From Armigeres subalbatus (lineage: Eukaryota > Arthropoda > Insecta > Diptera > Culicidae), in NCBI RefSeq assembly GCF_024139115.2, contig NC_085140.1, positions 422,728,283 through 422,792,282 on the forward strand: a stretch of 64,000 nt of DNA. The letters are read 5' to 3'. Positions within the stretch are counted from its first letter, which is position 1, and the number at the start of each line of letters is the position of its first letter. Shown here in pieces: positions 44,700 through 56,356 of the stretch. Made by a program: the position numbers and the translations under genes. The notes beneath the pieces are model-generated. The model was not told the DNA's origin and searched no databases. It saw nothing but the letters and a program-made list of their open reading frames with translations.

Positions 44700-46148
44700 C
44701 GTTGCAAGAGGATTAGAAGCATCCTTCTACGCCTCTCGGAAGCCTTTTCCAAGCAGCTCGAAGGCCTCCTTTCAAGAGGCTCGGTAGCACTTCAGAAGCC
44801 TCCTTTCCAGAGGCTCGGTAGCCTCCTTTCAAGAGGCTCGGTAGCCTCCTTTCAAGAGGCTCGGAAGCCTCCTTTCAAGAGGCTCGGAAGCCTCCTTTCA
44901 AGAGGCTCGGAAGCCTCCTTTCAAGAGGCTCGGAAGCCTTCTTTCAAGAGGCTCGGAAGCCTCCTTTCAAGAGGCTCAGGCCTCCTTTCAAGAGGCTCAG
45001 AAGCCTCCTTTCAAGAGGCTCAGAAGCCTCCTTTCAAGAGGCTCAGAAGCCTCCTTTCAAGAGGCTCAGAAGCCTCCTTTCGAAAGGCTCAAGCCTCCTT
45101 TCAAGAGGCCTGGAAGCCTCCTTCAAGAGGCTCAGAAGCCTCCTTTCAAGAGGCTCAGAAGCCTCCTTTCAAGAGGCTCAGAAGCCTCCTTTCAAGAGGC
45201 TCAGAAGCCTCCTTTCAAGAGGCTCAAAGCCTCCTTTCAAGAGGCTCAGAAGCCTCCTTTCAAGAGGCTCGGAAGCCTCCTTTCAAGAGGCCTGGAAGCC
45301 TCCTTTCAAGAGGCTCAGAAGCCTCCTTTCAAGAGGCTCAGGAAGCCTCCTTTCAAGAGGCTCAGGAAGCCTCCTTTCAAGAGCCGGAAGCCTCCTTTCA
45401 AGAGGCTCAGGCCTCCTTTCAAGAGCTCAAGCCTCCTTTCAAGAGGCCTGGAAGCCTCCTTTCAAGAGGCTCAGAAGCCTCCTTTCAAGAGGCTCAGAAG
45501 CCTCCTTTCAAGAGGCTCAAGCCTCCTTTCAAGAGCTCAGAAGCCTCTTCAAGAGGCCTCAGCCTCCTTCAAGAGGCTCAAGCCTCCTTTCAAGAGGCTC
45601 AAGCCTCCTTTCAAGAGTCTCGGAAGCCTCCTTTCTAGAGGCTCAGAAGCCTTCTTTCAAGAGGCTCGGAAGCCTCATTTCAAGAAGTTCAAAAGCCTTC
45701 TTTTCTCAAGGCTCAAAAGCCTCCTTTCAAGATCCTTCAAGAGGCTTGGAAGCTTTCTTTGAAGAGGCTAGGAAGCCTTCTTCTAAGAGACTTAGAAGCC
45801 TCCTTTCAAGAGGCTCAGAAGCCACCTTTCAAGAGGCTCAGAAGCCTCCTTTCAAGAGGCTCAGAAGCCTCCTTTCAAGAGGCTCAGAAGCCTCCTTTCA
45901 AGAGGCTCAGAAGCCTCCTTTCAAGAGGCTCAGAAGCCTCCTTTCAAAAGGCTCAGAAGCCTCCTTTCAAGAGGCTCGGAAGCCTCCTTTCAAGAGGCTC
46001 GGAAGCCTCCTTTCAAGAGGCTCGGAACCCTCCTTTCAAGAGGCTCGGAACCCTCCTTTCAAGAGGCTCGGAAGCCGCCTTTCAAGAGGCTCGGAAGCCT
46101 CCTTTCAAGAGGCTCGGAAGCCTCCTTTCAAGAGGCTCGGAAGCCTCC
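44700..46148 (+). repeat. 23-bp palindromic satellite, left block (about 60 units)
   Basis: The consensus unit aagaggctcggaagcctcctttc contains the perfect 6-bp inverted repeat GAGGCT-CGGA-AGCCTC, so each unit can form a small hairpin. The only common variant is CGG/CAG in the loop, arranged in blocks (CGG at both ends, CAG in the middle), which suggests segmental amplification. Because 23 is not a multiple of 3, all forward frames cycle through the same 69-base super-period and stay open, giving frames of up to 314 codons with a 23-residue repeat. I treat these as a consequence of the repeat, not a gene. Confidence 0.93.
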
Positions 46149-46894
46149 ACTTGTTGTGCTTGTGTTTGTGCTCTGGTTGCCACCTAAGAGTTCCTCCGTT
46201 CTTCAACAATAATTTGCTGTGTTATCATCAAAGATTATTATCATCACCACCGTTAGATTACTCTGCTGCACCCGCCACCTCTGCTGAGCTTATTATGCTG
46301 CCAAATTGTGAGTCAATTTGAAGGAATAATTCCATTTGCAAAATCGTTGCTGCTGCTGTTGCTCTCCGCTGCCATATCTGCTGCCTGTTGCCACCGCTGC
46401 CACCACTACCAACAAACGCTGCTATGCTGCTCCTCGCAATAGATTATGTACCCACTATTTACGCTCTGCTGTCCATTCCATGCATTCATCTGTAATGCTG
46501 ACACGGCTGAAACATACATACCCGAACTGTACCGAGATTGTAACTATCTGGATGAAATAAAGTTATCCTGTCCTGCTGGTGTTTTCAATTCTCCCTGCTG
46601 CCCTGCAACCCCATCGGATCCCTGTGCAAACATTTGCCGCATTATTATATGTGTTGATTACCAGCGCGAACAACGAGAGACGACGTCATAGCACTCATCA
46701 AATTCATCGAAGGCGCATCATCCGCATCATAACACCTCTGATATAGTGTGAATCTCCATACATGCAAGCTTGATCGCGGACGGAGAAACCTATATGTATG
46801 TAAGTAGGAACCGCTTCGTGGTATTTGACTAAACAACAGACCGGTCATATCTGTTTACGTCAGAATCAGCGCCTCTGTTAGCGAACATCAAGCT

Positions 46895-47668
46895 ATGGAT
46901 TCGAAATCAAATATTAGCGTTCCAGAGTTGCCAGCTATCTTTTCTTCTATGCTGGAACTTCATTCGACAAAATTGGTGGATAAAATCGTTACTGGTCAAG
47001 AATTTTCATCTGCTAAATTCGACGATCTCATTTGTCAACTCGACAAATTGAAATTTGAAATGACAAAAAACAATGAAGGCTGAGAATGATTTTCTAAAAC
47101 TTTCGATAAAGGCATTGAAGGATAAAACGGAACTTGTTTCCAATGTAGTTCATCGACAAGAAGTTGAAATCGATTCTCGATTACGAACTGAAATGTCCTC
47201 GAATGCTATCCTATTAGGAGTTCCTCGAGTTCCCAATGAAAACACCCTTGATCTCGTGTCAAAAACCTGTAAGACTATAGGGTATGATCTGGATAGACGC
47301 AACGTTGCGACTTGTACACGAGTCTCTTCCACTAAAAAAGGCAGTAATCCTATTAGAATTACCTTCAAGGATGTTCAGGTGAAAGAAATTTTTTTGCAAG
47401 CCAAAAAGATCTTTGGACCTTTAACAGTATCCATGATACAAGGGACCAATGGCCAATGGGTTGGACTCATAAAGTTATAATCCGAGAAGATCTGTCGCCT
47501 TTGCCGCTGGAGATACTTCGGACCATTAAACAACATCAAACCACCTTGAATATTCGCTACGTATGGCCAGGTCGAAACGGAGTAATACTAATTAAACACT
47601 ACGATCATTCGAAACCAATTGCAATAAAATCAAGAGAAGACCTGAATAAGCTTCTTGAAGGCATCTAG
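46895..47668 (+). pseudogene. Element F ORF1 (RNA-binding/coiled-coil type), frameshifted
   Basis: Three successive frames (46895-47083, 47073-47480, 47456-47668) together make an ORF1 of about 255 residues. The middle is rich in Lys/Glu/Leu and predicted helical (LKLSIKALKDKTELVSNVVHR), then NAILLGVP, and the end YVWPGRNGVILIKHYD … SREDLNKLL matches the conserved C-terminal pattern of ORF1 proteins of this retrotransposon group. Its role would be RNA binding and chaperoning in the retrotransposition particle. Two frameshifts abolish it here. Confidence 0.7.
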
Positions 47669-47715
47669 AGCAAACTTATAATAATAGCAGTTCATTGAGC
47701 ATATAAACTATAATT

Positions 47716-50596
47716 ATGGAGGTTAATAAGTCGAAAAACTTTTATCTGGAATCGACAGACGGCATAACATTACAAAATTCATTTGAAGGATTATGCTTGC
47801 TTCAAATAAATGCTCGTGGTCTGAATCGCTTCGAAAAATTTGATACGCTATGTGAATTTCTACGAATGCTGCCTGTGGCGGTGGATGTGCTGCTAGTTGG
47901 TGAAACTTGGATTAAGGAGGACCGATCTAAATTTTATAACATCCAAGGATATAACTGCGTACACTTATGTCGTGCATCTTCGTCTGGAGGGCTTTCTATT
48001 TTTGTCAACAAGAAACTGGAGTTCATTGAAATTGCCACCTCAATGGATTTTGGGTGCCACTATATTGGTTTGAAACTAATAATCAAGCCTAGCGATGTCT
48101 TTGTACATGGATTCTACTGACCTCCAGATTACGAGTTCAGTCGTTTTATTGATCGGATGGATAATATTTTATCTCTAACTGATAAAAATCTACGCATTTC
48201 ATACTGGGGGATATGAACTTGCCAATCAACAATACTTCTTCTCGAGGAGTCCAAACGTATCTGCAACTGCTGGCGTCGTACAATATGATGATTACCAATA
48301 CTGAAATTACTCGTCCCAGCAGTAACAATATCTTGGACCATGTCATTGTTAATGCTGAGCAGTCCCATCTGGTTTCTAATTATACTTTGGATAGCAACTT
48401 GAGTGATCATCAGTACATTCTTACATTGTACCAAACTAAAATCCGCAGATCTTCTCAATCTTTTACAAAAGTCAACACGAACTTCAAGCGACTGGATGAA
48501 CTGTTTCACACGTTCCTAAACACATTCGACTTTAGATCACTGTCACCCAATGATCGTATATTAGTGAATAAATAAATAAATAAATTAGCAATCACTAAGC
48601 AATACTTGCATCTTCGTCAATTGCAATCAAACAGTAGGTCCGTTGAAATTAAAGTTAAAAATAACTGCTGTCCCTGGTTCAACCTGGAAATATGGGAACT
48701 GAGTCGTGTTTCCAACAAATTGTATCAGCGATGGAAACGCAATCGGCAAGATCAACCTTTAGAAAATATGTTGGACCGTGCAAATAAAAATCTAGCGAAT
48801 TGTAAGAAACGTGCCAAAGCAGCCTACTATAGGAGAATCTTATCCGCTGATAACCCTAAAGCTCTGTGGTCAAGAATCAACGAGTTGATTGGGAATAAAG
48901 CTAATAAGTGTAAATCGATTTCACTTATAGCTAACGGTGATGAACTAATAGATCCGGCAAGAGTTGGCGATGCCTTCAATGACTTCTTTTCATCGGTTGG
49001 TGAAAATCTATCTAGCACTCTGTTCAGTTCAGCACTATGGAGAATTGTAATTCTTCCTTTTTCCTGGAACCAACATCAGAAATCGAGGTCTTGTCGATAA
49101 TCAACAGTCTAGACGTATCTAAGGCAACCGGGGTTGATGGATTTCCAGTAGCAGCTTTGAAACAACATTCGGCACTTCTGTCCTCTATATTAGCAGCTTG
49201 CATCAACGATAGCATATGTGTGACGGATTATCCAGCATGCCTTAAACGATCTTTAGTATATCCCGTATTCAAAGGAGGTGATCCCATGGATGCTACAAAT
49301 TACAGACCCATCTCAGTCTTACCTGCAATAAACAAGGTCTTCGAGAAGGTACTTTGTAATCGACTCAAAAACTCTTCGAGTACACTAGAATGATGGATTT
49401 CGACAATGAGCTTCCACCGAGATGGCAGTTTTGGAGTTAGTGGATGAAATCGCGTGTTCTATGGATCAGAAAAATTGTATTGGGAGTGTCTTTTTAGATT
49501 TATCAAAAGCTTTTGATATAATAAATCATAGTATGCTGTTGAAAAACTGTACGCGTATGGCATACGTGGTGCTCCTCTTGTGCTTCTAAAGAGCTATTTG
49601 ACTAACCGAAGTCAACGAGTTATGATAGACGGAGTTAAAAGTAAGGAATGTCCGGTAACCTGTGGAGTACCCCAAGGCAGCAACATAGGGCCTCTATTTT
49701 TCCTCACATATATCAATGACATCTCTAAACTACGACTAAAGGGGAAGCCGAGACTGTTTGCCGACGATACGGCAATTTCGTATAAAGGTCCACAAGCTGT
49801 GAAAGTAGTTCAAGATATGAGGCAAGATATGATTCTGATCTCAGCCTATTTAGAGAATAACCTTCTAGCACTTAATCTAAGGAAAACTAAGATGATGATC
49901 TTCAGTTTGCTTAAGAAAGATAGAGAAACTTGTCCAAATCTGGTTGTCAACGATACAATAATTGAAAAAGTACCCGAATACGAATATCTGGGAATACATA
50001 TCGACGATCGACTTAACTGGAACGTGCATACGCAGGTGATTATCTCTAAGTGCGCTTCCCTGTGGAGTACTACGAAAACTATCCCAGTTTGCTCCAACTC
50101 ATGTGCTAATGAAAATATACAACTCATTTATACACACCCGCTACCAATACGGCATTGCTGCTTGGGGTTCATGTACCAAGGGTCACTTGAAACCGCTTCA
50201 GATTCAACAGAACCGCTGCCTCAAAGCTATATTCAACTTACCATATCGTTTCCCGACACGCGACTTGTTCCGTCTGCCATATCATACGGTACCACCTATA
50301 TCAGGGATATACATGCTTCAAGTCGGCATCTGCATGTACAAAATTATCAACGATTCTGGTACCCTCCACAACTGGTCGTTTGGAAGTGCCCAACATCGAC
50401 ATCGTACAAGATATGCGGATCAGCTTCAACGGGTTGGATTCGAACAGAAATAGGAAGGCGTAGATTTTCCAATACTGGGCCACATGTGTATAATAAAATT
50501 CCCGAGCTCGTGAAAAGTGCTCCATCCGTTTTCGTGTTCAAGCGTAATCTTAAAAGTTACATAGTTAATAACTCTGTGAATTTGATAGAGGTCTAA
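47716..50596 (+). pseudogene. Element F ORF2 (endonuclease + RT), multiply broken
   Basis: Endonuclease: LLQINARGLNRF (Asn), LLVGETWIKED (Glu), stop at 48118-48120 followed by PPDYEFSRFID in the same reading, GDMNLPIN (48210, Asp), LDHVIVN and LSDHQYI (His). The linker has WFNLEIWELSRVSN and AKAAYYRRIL. RT: SKATGVDGFPVAALK, YRPISVLPAINKVFEKVL, DLSKAFDIINHSML (motif A, 49499-49540), GVPQGSNIGPLFFLTYIND (motif B) and LFADDTAIS (motif C, 49756-49782, both Asp kept), then YEYLGIHIDD. At least five frame changes or stops occur (about 48118, 48200, 48572, 49040, 49392, 49540, 50090). The frame ending at 50596 is not the original C terminus throughout; the HTRYQYGIAAWGS segment at 50130 is in another frame. 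Confidence 0.85.
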
Positions 50597-50755
50597 TATT
50601 TTTTGATGTTAATAATACTATCCATTAAGCTTATATAGTTTTAGGATTTTAGTTAAGTAAGAACAACACCTTTTAAAGAACACAAGTTCAGTAGGCAGAG
50701 TTCGCAATAACATCTATATTCCCCTCAAGAAATGAAATAAATGAAATAAATGAAA

Positions 50756-51560
50756 GAGGCTCGGAAGCCTCCTTTCAAGAGGCTCGGAAGCCTTCTTTCA
50801 AGAGGCTCGGAAGCCTCCTTTCAAGAGGCTTGGAAGCCTCCTTTCAAGAGGCTCGGAAGTCTCCTTTCAAGAGGCTCAAAAGCATCCTTCCAAGAGGCCC
50901 GAAGCCTCCTTTCAAGAGGCTTGAATAGCTTCTTTAAAGAGGCTCGGTATTCTTCTTTCTAGAGACTCGAAAGCCTTCTTTCACGAGGCTCGAAAGCCAT
51001 CTTTCAAGAGACTCGGAAGCCTTCTTTCAAGAGGCTCGGAAAGCCTTCTTTCAAGAAGCTCAAAAGCCTTCTTTTCTAGAGGCTCAAAAGCCTCCTTTCA
51101 AGATCCTTTCAAGAGGCTTGGAAGCCTTCTTTCAAGAGGATCGGAAGCCTCTTTTCAAGAGGTTCAGAAGCCTCCTTTAAAGTGGTTAGGTTGCCTTCTT
51201 TCAAGAGGCTCGTAAGCCTGCTTTCAAGAAGCTCGGAAGTCTACTTTAAAGTGGTTCGGCAGCCTCCTTTCAAGAAACTTTCTTTTTTCAATAGGCTTGG
51301 AAGCATACTATAAAGAGACTCATAAGCGTCCTTTCATGATGCAAAGGAAGCTTCCTTTTAAGTAGCTTGAAAACCGCCTTCAAGAGGCTCGAAAGCCTAT
51401 CTACAAGAGGCTCAGAAGCCTCTAATAAAGAGGCGCGGAAGCTTACTTTAAAGGGATTCAAAAGCTGAAAGGAGCTTCCCTTCAAATGCTCGGAACTATG
51501 TTTTCAAGAGGATTGGAAACCTACTTTCGGGAGTGAAACCTACTTTCACTCAATTAATGC
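50756..51560 (+). repeat. 23-bp satellite, right block, decaying
   Basis: The first 6-7 units match the left block. From about 50930 onward the copies become progressively degenerate, with indels (TTCTTTC for CTCCTTTC, lost stems), and fade out near 51540 just before the right terminal repeat. This edge-to-centre gradient is typical of satellites homogenised by unequal exchange. The orientation is the same as in the left block. Confidence 0.85.
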
Positions 51561-51779
51561 AAAAGTTCGAAGGGGTACCTCTCAAGAAAAAGGTTGAGAA
51601 CCGCTGTATTAGTACATAAAAAATTTAAAAGTGTTAGTTTAAAATACCTACGGTGCAAGATCTACTCGTATTTTTTGTATCGAGTTAACACAACCCGAAA
51701 TCGGATATAAGACGGCGAAAATACGACCAAAAACTTTTGCCTATATTTTTCGAGGGTGAACACAAACTTTTGACCGGGA

Positions 51780-51975
51780 GTGTATCTTAGAACACTCGTT
51801 ACATGTGATAATGACGTTGGCCGCGAAATGAAAAGACGTGTTGTGGCTATAGTCCTGCAGGCCTACAGACACGAAAAAACCTAGTCGACCTGTAGGGCCA
51901 TGAAGCATGGACGATAAAAGATGCAGACTATTGAATTCTCGGAGTGTTTGAGCGGAAAATACTGCGCAAGTACTT
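51780..51975 (+). pseudogene. Fossil RT C-terminal fragment (A/B-like)
   Basis: In one frame with stops: VYLRTLVTCDNDVGREMKRRV, then (after a break) GHEAWTIKDADY, stop, ILGVFERKILRK. These align with VYLGSLLTADNNVSREIRRRI and GHETWTMLEEDLQALGVFKRRVLRTI of elements A and B. About 200 bp survive, just outside the right end of the hAT-like element. Confidence 0.75.
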
Positions 51976-52815
51976 ACTTGACATATGTACAGATGTTACA
52001 AATTATCAACAGGGCTCAACTGCTTCATATATTAATATATGGAAAGCACATTACATTACAGTGCTTATCTACAGTAAATTTAGACAGCGTCTACCATGCA
52101 GAGAAAACAACGTAATACATCCTCCCAATTTACTTGAATTATTTTGACACATTTCACGTTACAAAAGACTTTAAGCCTATGTGGAACACATAAAAATGAA
52201 AAATAACGAAAAGGTACTACAATTAATCAAGCTTTATCCTAAAACATGGGTGTAAGCTTTCTCTGTGATTTATATCGGAACATCAGACGAGCAGCACACC
52301 ACTAACGTACGCCATCGTCATCCACCACCCCAAGCATATTAGAATTTAAAGTGGTGTACAGTTCGCTTTGCATGGCTCGAACACCATAGTCATCAAGTGA
52401 AGTCATTGGTCTGGATTTTATTGCTCAACTCTATATTTTAATTACCACGTACTTTTTCCATTTTTCGTACCGACAAACAATCCTGCGCTCGCATCGCAAT
52501 GCCGGCGGAGGGAGCGCATATTTATGCCGGAGAATATTTCTTTTTGTTTTTCAGCACGCAAAGCTATTGCTTGGTACCTAATAACTGCTCGCGCCATAAC
52601 TGCATAAATATCAAAATAATAGTGTGAAAGTATCGTCACGCAGCCACTGTTCCCCTTTTTTTTCTTCATGAAGCTTAAATGGTCGCGTACTGGATTTCAT
52701 TACAGCGACCAAGGGAATCCGACGAGAAAATGTTTGCTCCACTTAATGCGGCAGCCAAGTGAATACACTATAAAAAGATGAAAATATTTAATGAAAACAA
52801 AAAAGTAATCGCCAA
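51976..52815. other. Non-coding spacer
   Basis: AT-rich; frames are under 80 codons with no domain. Nothing supportable. Confidence 0.4.
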
Positions 52816-53199
52816 ATAAAAATTTTCAACTGATTAAAATAATAATGTGATTTATACGATCTATTCCATAAATCAAGCTCCATGTAAAAAGACCATTTTG
52901 AAAATGGGTAAACTCCCATTTCTTTACAAACACAAATTCCCTTTAACTCATTTTAACACGTTTGCGTATAGCAATACGATTCTTTGGAATCAAAAACCTT
53001 GCTTTGAAATAAAAAAATTTTCAACTGATTAAAATAATAATGTGATTTATACGATCTATTCCATAAATCAAGCTCAATGTAAAAAGACCATTTTGAAAAT
53101 GGGTAAACTCCCATTTCTTTACAAACACAAATTCCCTTTAACTCATTTTAACACGTAGCAGTACGATTCTTTGAAATCAAAAACCTTGCTTTGAAATAA
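52816..53199 (+). repeat. Direct tandem duplication, 195 bp x 2
   Basis: 52816-53010 and 53011-53199 are nearly identical (tcaactgattaaaataataa … aaaaaccttgctttgaaata). Copy 2 lacks 8 bases (tttgcgta) and has about four substitutions. The sequence is AT-rich and non-coding. High identity indicates a recent duplication. Confidence 0.92.
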
Positions 53200-56100
53200 T
53201 CCACTATATAGCCTTTCTTACAAGAACGAACAAGGCAAACATGAATTATTAAAAGAGAATTTTTGGCCGAGAAATTCGAAATTCCAGAATGGAAATATGT
53301 GTAGCAACAATCGTTTTTCTTTTAGGATAACAAACTTCTTTATTGCAGGACTAGAGCATTTTGAACCTTTGTTATTCTGCCTGCTTCACGCTATGGGCAC
53401 GTTTATCACCACCCTCAACCCGCCACGAACGGAAAGGTTGGGTGCAAACGAAGCGTGTGGCAGCATGGTACTTTTCCACCTCAGCAAAACTGTTTTGTTT
53501 TCAACGAACGCCGCCGCGTCGGAGGCAGAGGAAATGCTAAACAAAGACGCACGCCCGCACACAGAAGGGAAACCGGAAACGGAAAGAAAAACTATCTTTT
53601 TGGAATGGAAAAAATTCTGCTTGCTGTTGCATGTGATGGCTTTTATCGTCATCATCTTCATCATGAATGGTTTGGAGCCGGAGTGCGGAAGAAAAACAAA
53701 CCTCTGTGTTTTGTGGTGATAAGGGTACGGGCCGTCGTATGGCACAGCCATAAAATGCTATCAGTCCGATAAACGTTGGCCACATTCTGATATATGAGTC
53801 ATAAAAAGATGGAATCTAAAATGGTTCGGTATGGTCCACTAGATTGCTCTCTTACCGACTGATATTCCGAAAACTGAAAAAAGAGCAGAAATGAATACAT
53901 TATTGGGATGATGAAAAAGTTGAAAAATGTTGTATAATATGAAGAACGCAAGTATACAAGAAGTTCGAGTCAATGCTATTTCTAAATGGATTTTGTTATT
54001 TCAGTTACATTTCGATGAAGCTTCGATATTTGGCATAATATAATTCAGAACTTCTAATTGGAAAACTTGGTGATTGCGGCATAAATTAAAGTAGCTATAA
54101 AAGGAGATTTGTACCAGGTAAAATGGCTCAGCTGTTGACTTTACCAATAGTACGCTCTTGAAAATCGTTAACCACAAACAAATTTAAAAGTATTCCAAAG
54201 TTGATCAGTAAATTCAGATGTGAAATCTTTAAATTAAGAGCGATAATATTGGCATTCAAATATGACATAATGTGAACTACCTATGTGATTTGTGACACTT
54301 ATTTTTGGCTTGAATGTATTCGAGAAATTTTCCAATCCCTCTGAAATCTTATAAGTTTTGGCATCACTTTCACAGTACACTGCTTTTATAGACGTTCTTC
54401 AGCATCCATTTTCGTTATATGATAGCTTCATTTTTCAGTGGAACAAATTGACTCAAGTTCGGATTGTTGGATCATAGGAAACATAATACAATTACGTCTA
54501 ATCTTTTCCGCATGATTGAATATTGGTTTCTCTTTGGAGTTTGGATTTCTTCTGGTTCTTTATGAAGCAAGAGCTCTAGCAAAACGAGCCTTTGTGATGA
54601 GAGTAAAAGTTTACAGTCCTAATAAAAGGACGCAGTCATCTAACATCTGCAAACACAGGAGAAACGGCGCGGCAATTGATGCCGTCTCTCGTTGATGAAA
54701 TTGTTTGCAGTTCGATAGCTGTGCCATATTTTGCAGCAAGCAGATACCACGGCAATATAATCCGGAGTCAGATTTATGCCTTCGAATTTGTCAACATCAA
54801 TTGCATATTGATAGCTAAGCACTCCCTCATACACCTACAATGTTCCAACGTCCGCCAAAACGTCCCAACGGTCGCCTAACGAGATATAAACTGAGCTTGT
54901 TATTGCGCAGAGCTATAAGCTGCAAAATGACGGCGATTTTACGTCCGATGTGTGTACGACGATACTTGAATGCAGCCCATCCCATCCCATTATTGCCCTC
55001 GACATGGCAGAATTTCGTCTTTAGCAATGCGCTACTTCTGAGGCTGTTTATCGGTGCACCTGGTACTGAGATTCAGAGGTTGCTCGTAAACAGCATCGTC
55101 CGCAGCGAATGACTGGGAACTGCGGTTGGGGGAAGCTATAAACAGCAACCCGAATTTGTTGACCTAGGTGAGTTGTTTGGTTCTGTTATGCAGAGCAGTT
55201 TCTGTTGTTTGAAAAGCTTGAATGATGAAAAGGATAATGAAGGTCAAAGCCATCAGGAGGATTCAAAATATAAACAGGGGCTTATATATCCAGCCTCATT
55301 CTTCTGAATGGGAGTCCGTAGTACGTGAGAAAAATGATGATGAACCTGGCATTGGTCAGTGTTGATTGTAAATTATTTCGTATATAGAATGAATGCCAAA
55401 TGAACATTAAATTTGATAGCAAAAAAGGGGATATTTATGATCCTGTTGGATCTTTCCAAGCTAGAATAATAAAATTTCATTATTGAACTATGGTTCAGAA
55501 TGCAGGTTTATGAGGAAAGATGTATTTTACTCCTTAACTATATTTTTAGTCTAGTCTACACATACACAGTCAGTTCGTGAAAGAATCCTAGATAGTGATA
55601 GACTCGACTACATCTACTCGCTTTTATTGTCAATAGAGTAAAAGACCCAATAGTGGAGAAATTAAGAAAATTCAACCACTATTTCTTCGCTTACACCAAG
55701 TCGGTATTTAATTTCACTTACCTTTAATGTGTATTCGAAAGCTCATCAAATATACTTCAAACGAAGATTGACCCAATTGCAACAGAACCCATCATTGTTG
55801 CCTAAAATGGTACCTCCAACTATTGCTGTAGTGTTCCAATAGTTGAAATATTTTTTGATTCGTGTTCCTATACTTAGATGCGAATCCCATAGATGACTTC
55901 TTCTTTAAAAGCGTTTATTGTTCATGGAAAATTTGATTAAGTATTTAGTAAAAACAAATAGCAAAAACAATTACAAAATTTTACACAAAATTAATACTTT
56001 TTTTCAATAAAAAATTAAATAAATATGGGAAAAAAACATTTTGTGGAAAATTTTGTTCATAGAAATTTTGCATTATATATATTATTTTGCATTATGTAGG

Positions 56101-56352
56101 AACTTTATACTTATGTGTTGTTAATAACCTGATTTCATTATTGGAAATTATCTAATTTTTATGGAAAATTTCTAATTCTCTATGGAAATTTTATGTTGCT
56201 GCTTCATACGGGACTCGCAACTAAAGAAACACTACCGCAGGTATTGGTGCAAAGCACAGAAAAAGATTAGGTATTTTGATGATACTTTACCGATTTTGAT
56301 GCAATTTTCAACCTGTTTTCTTTTATTCCGTGTAATGACAGGTCGATAAATT
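53200..56352. other. Non-coding region with a GC-richer island at 53.4-53.8 kb
   Basis: At 53380-53780 GC rises and long frames appear on both strands (140 codons plus, 121 codons minus), a pattern of composition rather than of a gene; I recognise no domain. A similar island at 54620-55130 ends near a 5' splice-like AGGTGAGTT (about 55165) and could be part of a host exon, but no frame continues. The rest (55.4-56.3 kb) is very AT-rich. Confidence 0.35.
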
Positions 56353-56356
56353 GGGG

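Larger units (their letters stand above)
46149..50755 (+). mobile_element. Non-LTR retrotransposon F, CR1/L2-like, inserted in the satellite
   Basis: 4.6 kb between satellite units: a 5' UTR rich in CTGCTG/GCCACC (46149-46894), ORF1, ORF2 and a 3' end of repeated AAATGAAAT words (50731-50755). Short tandem 3' repeats instead of poly(A), together with GVPQGS and FADDTAI RT motifs, fit the CR1/L2 group. The flanking gaggctcggaagcctcc is present on both sides, but it is also the host unit, so a target duplication cannot be proved. Frames are broken in several places. Confidence 0.85.
44500..51606. mobile_element. hAT-like element filled with a 23-bp satellite
   Basis: The left end CAGCGGTTCTCA and its inverse TGAGAACCGCTG at the right form the terminal inverted repeats, a common hAT terminus. 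The flanks are tgttagta (44492-44499) and tattagta (51607-51614), an 8-bp duplication with one mismatch. Apart from about 200 bases of left interior sequence, the content is a 23-bp tandem array (44700-46148 and 50756-51560) split by retrotransposon F. No transposase frame is present. Without F it is about 2.5 kb. Confidence 0.78.

Noticed and set aside
44700..46148. CRISPR-like array of 23-bp repeats
   Set aside because: Repeats are directly contiguous with no spacers.
44694..46321. 314-, 191- and 142-codon frames in the 23-bp satellite
   Set aside because: Open only because the unit lacks stop codons in all forward frames; no start context or non-repeat domain. Kept as a finding, not a gene.
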